From Megaustenia siamemsis (taxonomy: Eukaryota; Mollusca; Gastropoda; Stylommatophora; Ariophantidae): a DNA stretch of 64,000 nt. The translations under genes and the position numbers were made by a program. The stretch spans positions 56,578,565 through 56,642,564 of the forward strand of contig JAVIAB010000073.1 in NCBI GenBank assembly GCA_032433765.1, in the 5' to 3' direction. Each line of letters opens with the position of its first letter. Position 1 is the stretch's first letter. This document shows, in pieces, positions 51,701 through 57,700 of this stretch. The notes below the pieces were generated by a model. The model saw only the letters and a list, made by a program, of their open reading frames with translations, had not been told where the DNA came from and searched no databases.

Positions 51701-54700
51701 TTTATTTTCTACTCACATCCAGAAGGACTTGTGCTTTTAAAAGTGGCATCAATTGGAAAATTCCAGACAAATCTTCTGTACTGATCCAGACTTTTCTTGG
51801 TAACTTGAGTTATACTTTCCTCAAGACCCTTACAGCATAAAGAAAAAATATATTTTGCATGACTAGAAGATTTTTAACATTTCTTACCGTAAATTTCTAA
51901 ATAACAAAGATGTACATGGACAATAAAGATGTCAACAAAGTGTGCATAGATTAAAAGATAAAAACATATGTGAGAATAACACACACACATACACACACAC
52001 TGTGACAAAGCCAGTTATAGTAAACCCTAATGGACTGACCATAAAAAAGAACCCAAGTGGGCTGTTAGGATGGCTTGAAGAGCAACAAATTAGGAAATTA
52101 GAATGGGATGACCAATTAAACTTCAGTCAAGACTATGATCAACAAACAAGCTGTTTATTATTAGCTTCAAGGTTGAAGAGTCAAGATACCAGGAAAGACT
52201 AACCAATAAGGAAACAAGTAAGATATTCCAAGTAGAGGCACCCCTAAGGTACTGGTAATGTCCCTGACCTTAGTGAGCTGGTCAGACCAAAAATTGGGAG
52301 ATTAAATTAGTAACTGTACCCTTAAATCCTTCTCTATTGGAGTTTACAAAGAAAAAGTACCACTGGTAGTGAACAAAAAATGAGGGCAATAACATGTATT
52401 CTTCAAAGAGGCATATCTCTGGATCTGCACCTTTGCATGTTTAATTTATATAAGTTTTTTTAAGCAAAAACGGAGGAGGAATGGAATTTGAATATGTTAA
52501 CATTATGTGTGTGTGATGATTTCAAAATAAGTAAATGAAAAGAGATGTGGTTTTTTTCATTTTTTCTAAGGAAGGAGAAATTGAAAATCTTTGGATGCTT
52601 TTGTCTTTATGTATTTTACTTCTGTGAAAAAAAAAAAACAGTCACAGCAACAGAAAGATATAACAAAGACAAAATATATTTAACAATTTATGAACTTCAT
52701 TTACTGTTTTATATTTAAAAAAAAAAGTAAAGAGTCCCCGATACGCCAAGTGGCGTATAAGTTAAGTATAGGGAATATGGTGTTAGTGACCATAAATTTT
52801 ACAGACCTTCAGCACCTGATTTTTGGGGTAATGTGGTCGGTATTACGCCCGTGCCGCTTTACTTTCCCAGAAAAAATCCGGTACCCATTTAAGGCTGGGT
52901 GAACCCAGAAGCCGTCAGTTGGGATCGAACCCTACCTCTTGTCCTTTGTTGTCCAGTTCACTAACCACTGACTATTTTATATATTACATTGTTATTCCAA
53001 GAAGTTAAGTTTTGAAAGGCACAATGTGAAGCAGGATAACACTTTCCACCAGATGTCATTGTTATGAAAATGCAGGTCAAGTCTCAAAATCACTATTTAC
53101 TACATTTTTCCAAAAATGACAAAAAAATTGACAGAAAAAACAGATGGAAGGGAAGCAAGTGAGAAAAGTCATATTAATATAACAGGTTACATCCATTACA
53201 AAATAAACAATTATTTTTTTAGAACGAATATATTTGTTGAGAAAGAGAACTCCACGCCCATTGATATTATAAAAAGAAGAGTAAGACAGGGATGCATCTT
53301 ATCACCAAGCTTGTCCAATCTATACACTGAGCAAATCTTTAAAACATTACAGAGATGCCAGGCCTAAACATTAATGGAAAGATAATAAATAACCTAAGAT
53401 ATGCTGATGATATTGTATTACTAGCAGAAAAGCCTAAAGATCTACAATTACTTAATGAAACAAACATGACAAGCAAAATATATGGATTAGACATGATTAT
53501 CAAAAAGACTAAAACTATGATCATAAACAAAGAAAATAATCAAAACCTACAAGTGGATATCAAAATTGAAGGAATAGACCTGGAGACAGTTCAAGACTAC
53601 AACTACCTTAGACATACTATGACCAGTGATGGAAAATGTAAAATTGAAATAAATAAAAGAATAGGAATTTGCATAAAGTAATTTTCATGGCATGAAAAAT
53701 ATACTAACATCAAAACAAATAACACCAGGGCTAAAACTAAGAATAGCAAAATCTTATATCTTCTCAACATTCCTGTATGGTGCAGAAACATGGACATTAG
53801 ACAAGAAAACAGAACAGAAAATTGAAGCCTTTGAAATGTGGATATATAGAAGAATAAGCAGAATTGGATCAAAAGAAAAGAAAACAAATGATAAAGTCTT
53901 AAAACAACTAACAATGAAAAGAGAACTACTAAATACAGTTCAAATGAGACAAATTAGATTTTTGGGCCATGTTAAAAGACACAACAGTCTACTAAAAGTA
54001 ATCTTGGAAGGGAAAATACAAAGCAGACCAAGACTAACATGGACGAGTAACATCAAAAGATGGACAAGACAGCCTATGACAACATGCACCATCAAACCAA
54101 GAGAGAGAGCGGAATGGCGCTCCATGGTAGCCAACCTTTGATGCGGAGACGGCACTCAATGATGATGATATATTTGTTTGTGGTAAATATTAATTAACAT
54201 TTCTCTATTTCATGAAATTATTTACCTGCAGGAGAGAAGGAGTTAAAGAGAAGGAATGGGCAATAATTTTGCATATAAAGCGGCCTAGAAATTTTGGCTA
54301 AGAGTGAGGGAGGGGAGCAAATTCAAAAAATTAGCAGAAAATATTCCGCCTAACAAACATGCTATGCCAGGGGTGAATAAGTCAAGGGCAACAAGGTGGT
54401 ATTTCTAGCCAGGCTGCAATGAGTCAGGTACACTTTTACATTTAGGATAATGAAGACCACCTGACTGAATGATCGACACATAACATGAAATGGAACTCTA
54501 GATTGGTTATGGTTATGGAAAGCCCCGGTATCACTGCAAACGAATTAAAATCCATAATTGCTCAACCGCCCCAGCCAGTGGAATCATCTGAATTACTATC
54601 TCATCTCCCAAACAAAGAATGGTAGCTGTAGTCCCCATCATAGAAGTCTCAGCACACGCCATCATCTAGATAAGTATGGAGACATGAATAGAACAGCAAG

Positions 54701-57700
54701 TTAGAGACAGAAAGTAGTTAGACATATTAATCAGAGAGTATATGATAGATACAGGGAGCCGCGATAGCTCAGTGGTTAGTGAACTGGACTACAAAGGACA
54801 AGGGGTAGGGTTCGATACCAACCGACGGATCCCGGGTTCACCCAGCCTTTAATGGGTACCGGATTTTTTTCTGGGAAAGTGAAGCAGCACGGGCATAATA
54901 CCGACCACATTACCCCAAAAATCATGTGCCGAAGGTCTGTAAAATTTATGGTCACTAACACCATATTCCCTATACACCACTTGGCGTGACGGAGGTACTT
55001 TACTTTTTTTTTACTATACGATAAATACGGAGATGTACCAGTTTACCAGTATAGATCAGTGTAGATTAGCAGCTAAGGACAGTTATGAATGTGCAATAGA
55101 TTCAGAGGATGCTGTGTAGGTTTATCAGTTGATCATTAAAAGGATACTCGTATTCTTACTAATTACAATCACCTGGGCATATTTTAACACAGGTAAACCA
55201 CCTATAGCTCGTTTCAAATCACATGTCCAACTTCAAAACGCTATTGCTCAGTAACCATTGTTAAAAACTGTTGAAATTTTCCAAATGTTATTAGAATGCA
55301 AAAGACCCTTTAAATGTATATTTAACAAATATCTTGCAGCTGCAGTTTTCTTAAAGTGGCGAATTTCTTTGATGTTTGTCAAAATTGTAAATTGTGAACC
55401 CCTAAATAATAGAAATTACCGTAGTTGCTGGTCTATGATTAATTTTCACTAGGTAAAGGCGTGGCCGTAATGGGGAAATAACTGAATAAGGAAAAACACC
55501 AGGAGAATTATTGTCTTCTCAGTTCGAGGACGGACGATAATATCAAGGTATACCTGTATGTCCAATTTTCATAGTTGTGTGGTCCTGAAAAGGACCGTTT
55601 GTTGAACAAATTTAAGGTAATATAGGGCCAACATTGTGGGGGCTATATACTTTCATTCTGAATCAGACGAGTCTAAAAGATTAATAACTGTTTGGGGTTG
55701 AACATTCCACAAACCATCATTTTTCCAATATTCCTCTTCCTGTTTTAAGACGTGGTCTTCACATTTAGCCCAATAATCTTTGTCTATATTTAATAAAGCG
55801 AGATTAGCAAGAGTCTTTACATCACATATTTTGAATGTTGTATTTTCCTCTGCCACTTGTCCTTTTAATTTTGCCCAGATTAGTTCTATTGGATTTAAAT
55901 GAGCATGGTAAGGTGGCAGCCTCAAACTTATATGACCGTGCTCTTGGATAATCTTATCTATTTGAAAAATCTTTGTCCTTTGTTTTTGCTTTACTAGAGA
56001 TAGTAATTCAGGTTTTAAGTACATGTTATTTAATTGTATGTGCTCCTTTGTGAGCCATATCTTAATAGCATCTTTTGTACTGGATGACGTCAGGACTTTA
56101 TCTTCAAGTGCAACAATGTTGTGGTACGCTGCATTGTCCATTATTAGGCAAGATGGTCAATCTGGTGATGGGAGAACAGAATTTTCAATCCAATGTCTAA
56201 ATATGTGACCATTCATCTCAGAGTGATAATCCTGATTGTCTATGGATTTTGAAAGAAAAATGAGCTCTGCATTCTGTAATAGTCCATGTTGTTGACTACC
56301 TGCATGAGCAATTATCATGCACTGTCCTTTGCTGCTAGGTATTAATCTCTTAATCTTTCCATCTGATGACTGCCATTCCCTTTGGTTAGTGTGGTGAGCA
56401 TTGATCCATGTTTCATCCAAGTACACAATATCATAACCTTGCTTGCGCACTTCTTTTACTTCACGTAAGTACTTGCTTCTCATGACTACTATATGTGGCT
56501 TCTCACAGATGATGTTTCGTCCATTGGAATACTTTCTGAATGAATACATTGGAATACATTCTGAGGAATGTAAAGCCTGCAGCTCTCACATTCCTCCATA
56601 ATGTAGACTTTGATATTTCAATACTGTTGTTCTTTTTCAGCGAAACTTTTAATTTTCTTATTGTAACAGTTTCATTCATACCCAACATTTTGCGAATTTC
56701 ACTTCTAATAAGTTCACTGTCGAAATTATCCAACATTTTTGCTCTTCCTTGTGATTTTGTATATTTTGAACATTGACGGTCACGTGCTTGAATCCAGCGA
56801 TTAAATGACCGTTTAGATAAATCCAAAATGTGTCTTGTCCTATTCTCAGGGTTTTCTAAAGAATGAAATAATCTTCCTCGTTTAGCCTCTTTGCAAAAAT
56901 AGTCATACATTTTTATTGCGATGTTTTGTAAGCTGCAGAATTTCATTTTAAGACTCATGATAAATGTTATCGTTCCACGTCTCCACCTATGAATGAACGG
57001 AAATGGAACACACAATTTCTCGTGTTTTTTTACAAGTGTCTAATTGTGTCAAAAAACCACGGTGAAAGCGTGCAAATACGTCAATTTTACTGTGTATGGA
57101 TTTTTACTCGCTATTTTTAACTTAAAATACTGTAAACATTAAGTTTTGACTACATCAATGGGTCGTTATAAATTTATATAAATCAAATAAGCAACAATAA
57201 TAACCAAATGTTTTTTTGTAATGAAATTAATTACCTGTTGGGTTCTAATCATTATAACTTTACATGTAAATTTTGAACAACTTACAACAAGCAGTTAAAA
57301 AGCTATCGATTTTAAAAGTTTGGGCACGAGTTATGAAACAAGCTATAGTGGTTTGACACTTTGTTTATGATCATAGTTTTAGTCTTTTTGATATTCATAT
57401 CTAGTCCATATTTTTTGCTTGTCATGTTTATTTCATAATCCTCATAGGGCTTCCTGGCGCTATGGGCAACATGTGATATCCGTCATCACATGTCTTCATT
57501 GGTATTAAATTATTCACTAATGCACATAATCACACAAAAATATCTTAATTACAATTATTTAAATTTATTATTACTATAATCATTTACGTACAGAAGTCAT
57601 TGCCCAGTCAAGACCATATGAGAAACAGTACTTGCAGTATATGTCATCAAATTCAGGAAACTGAAAAAGAAACATAACAAAACATAAATCAGAAATTAAA

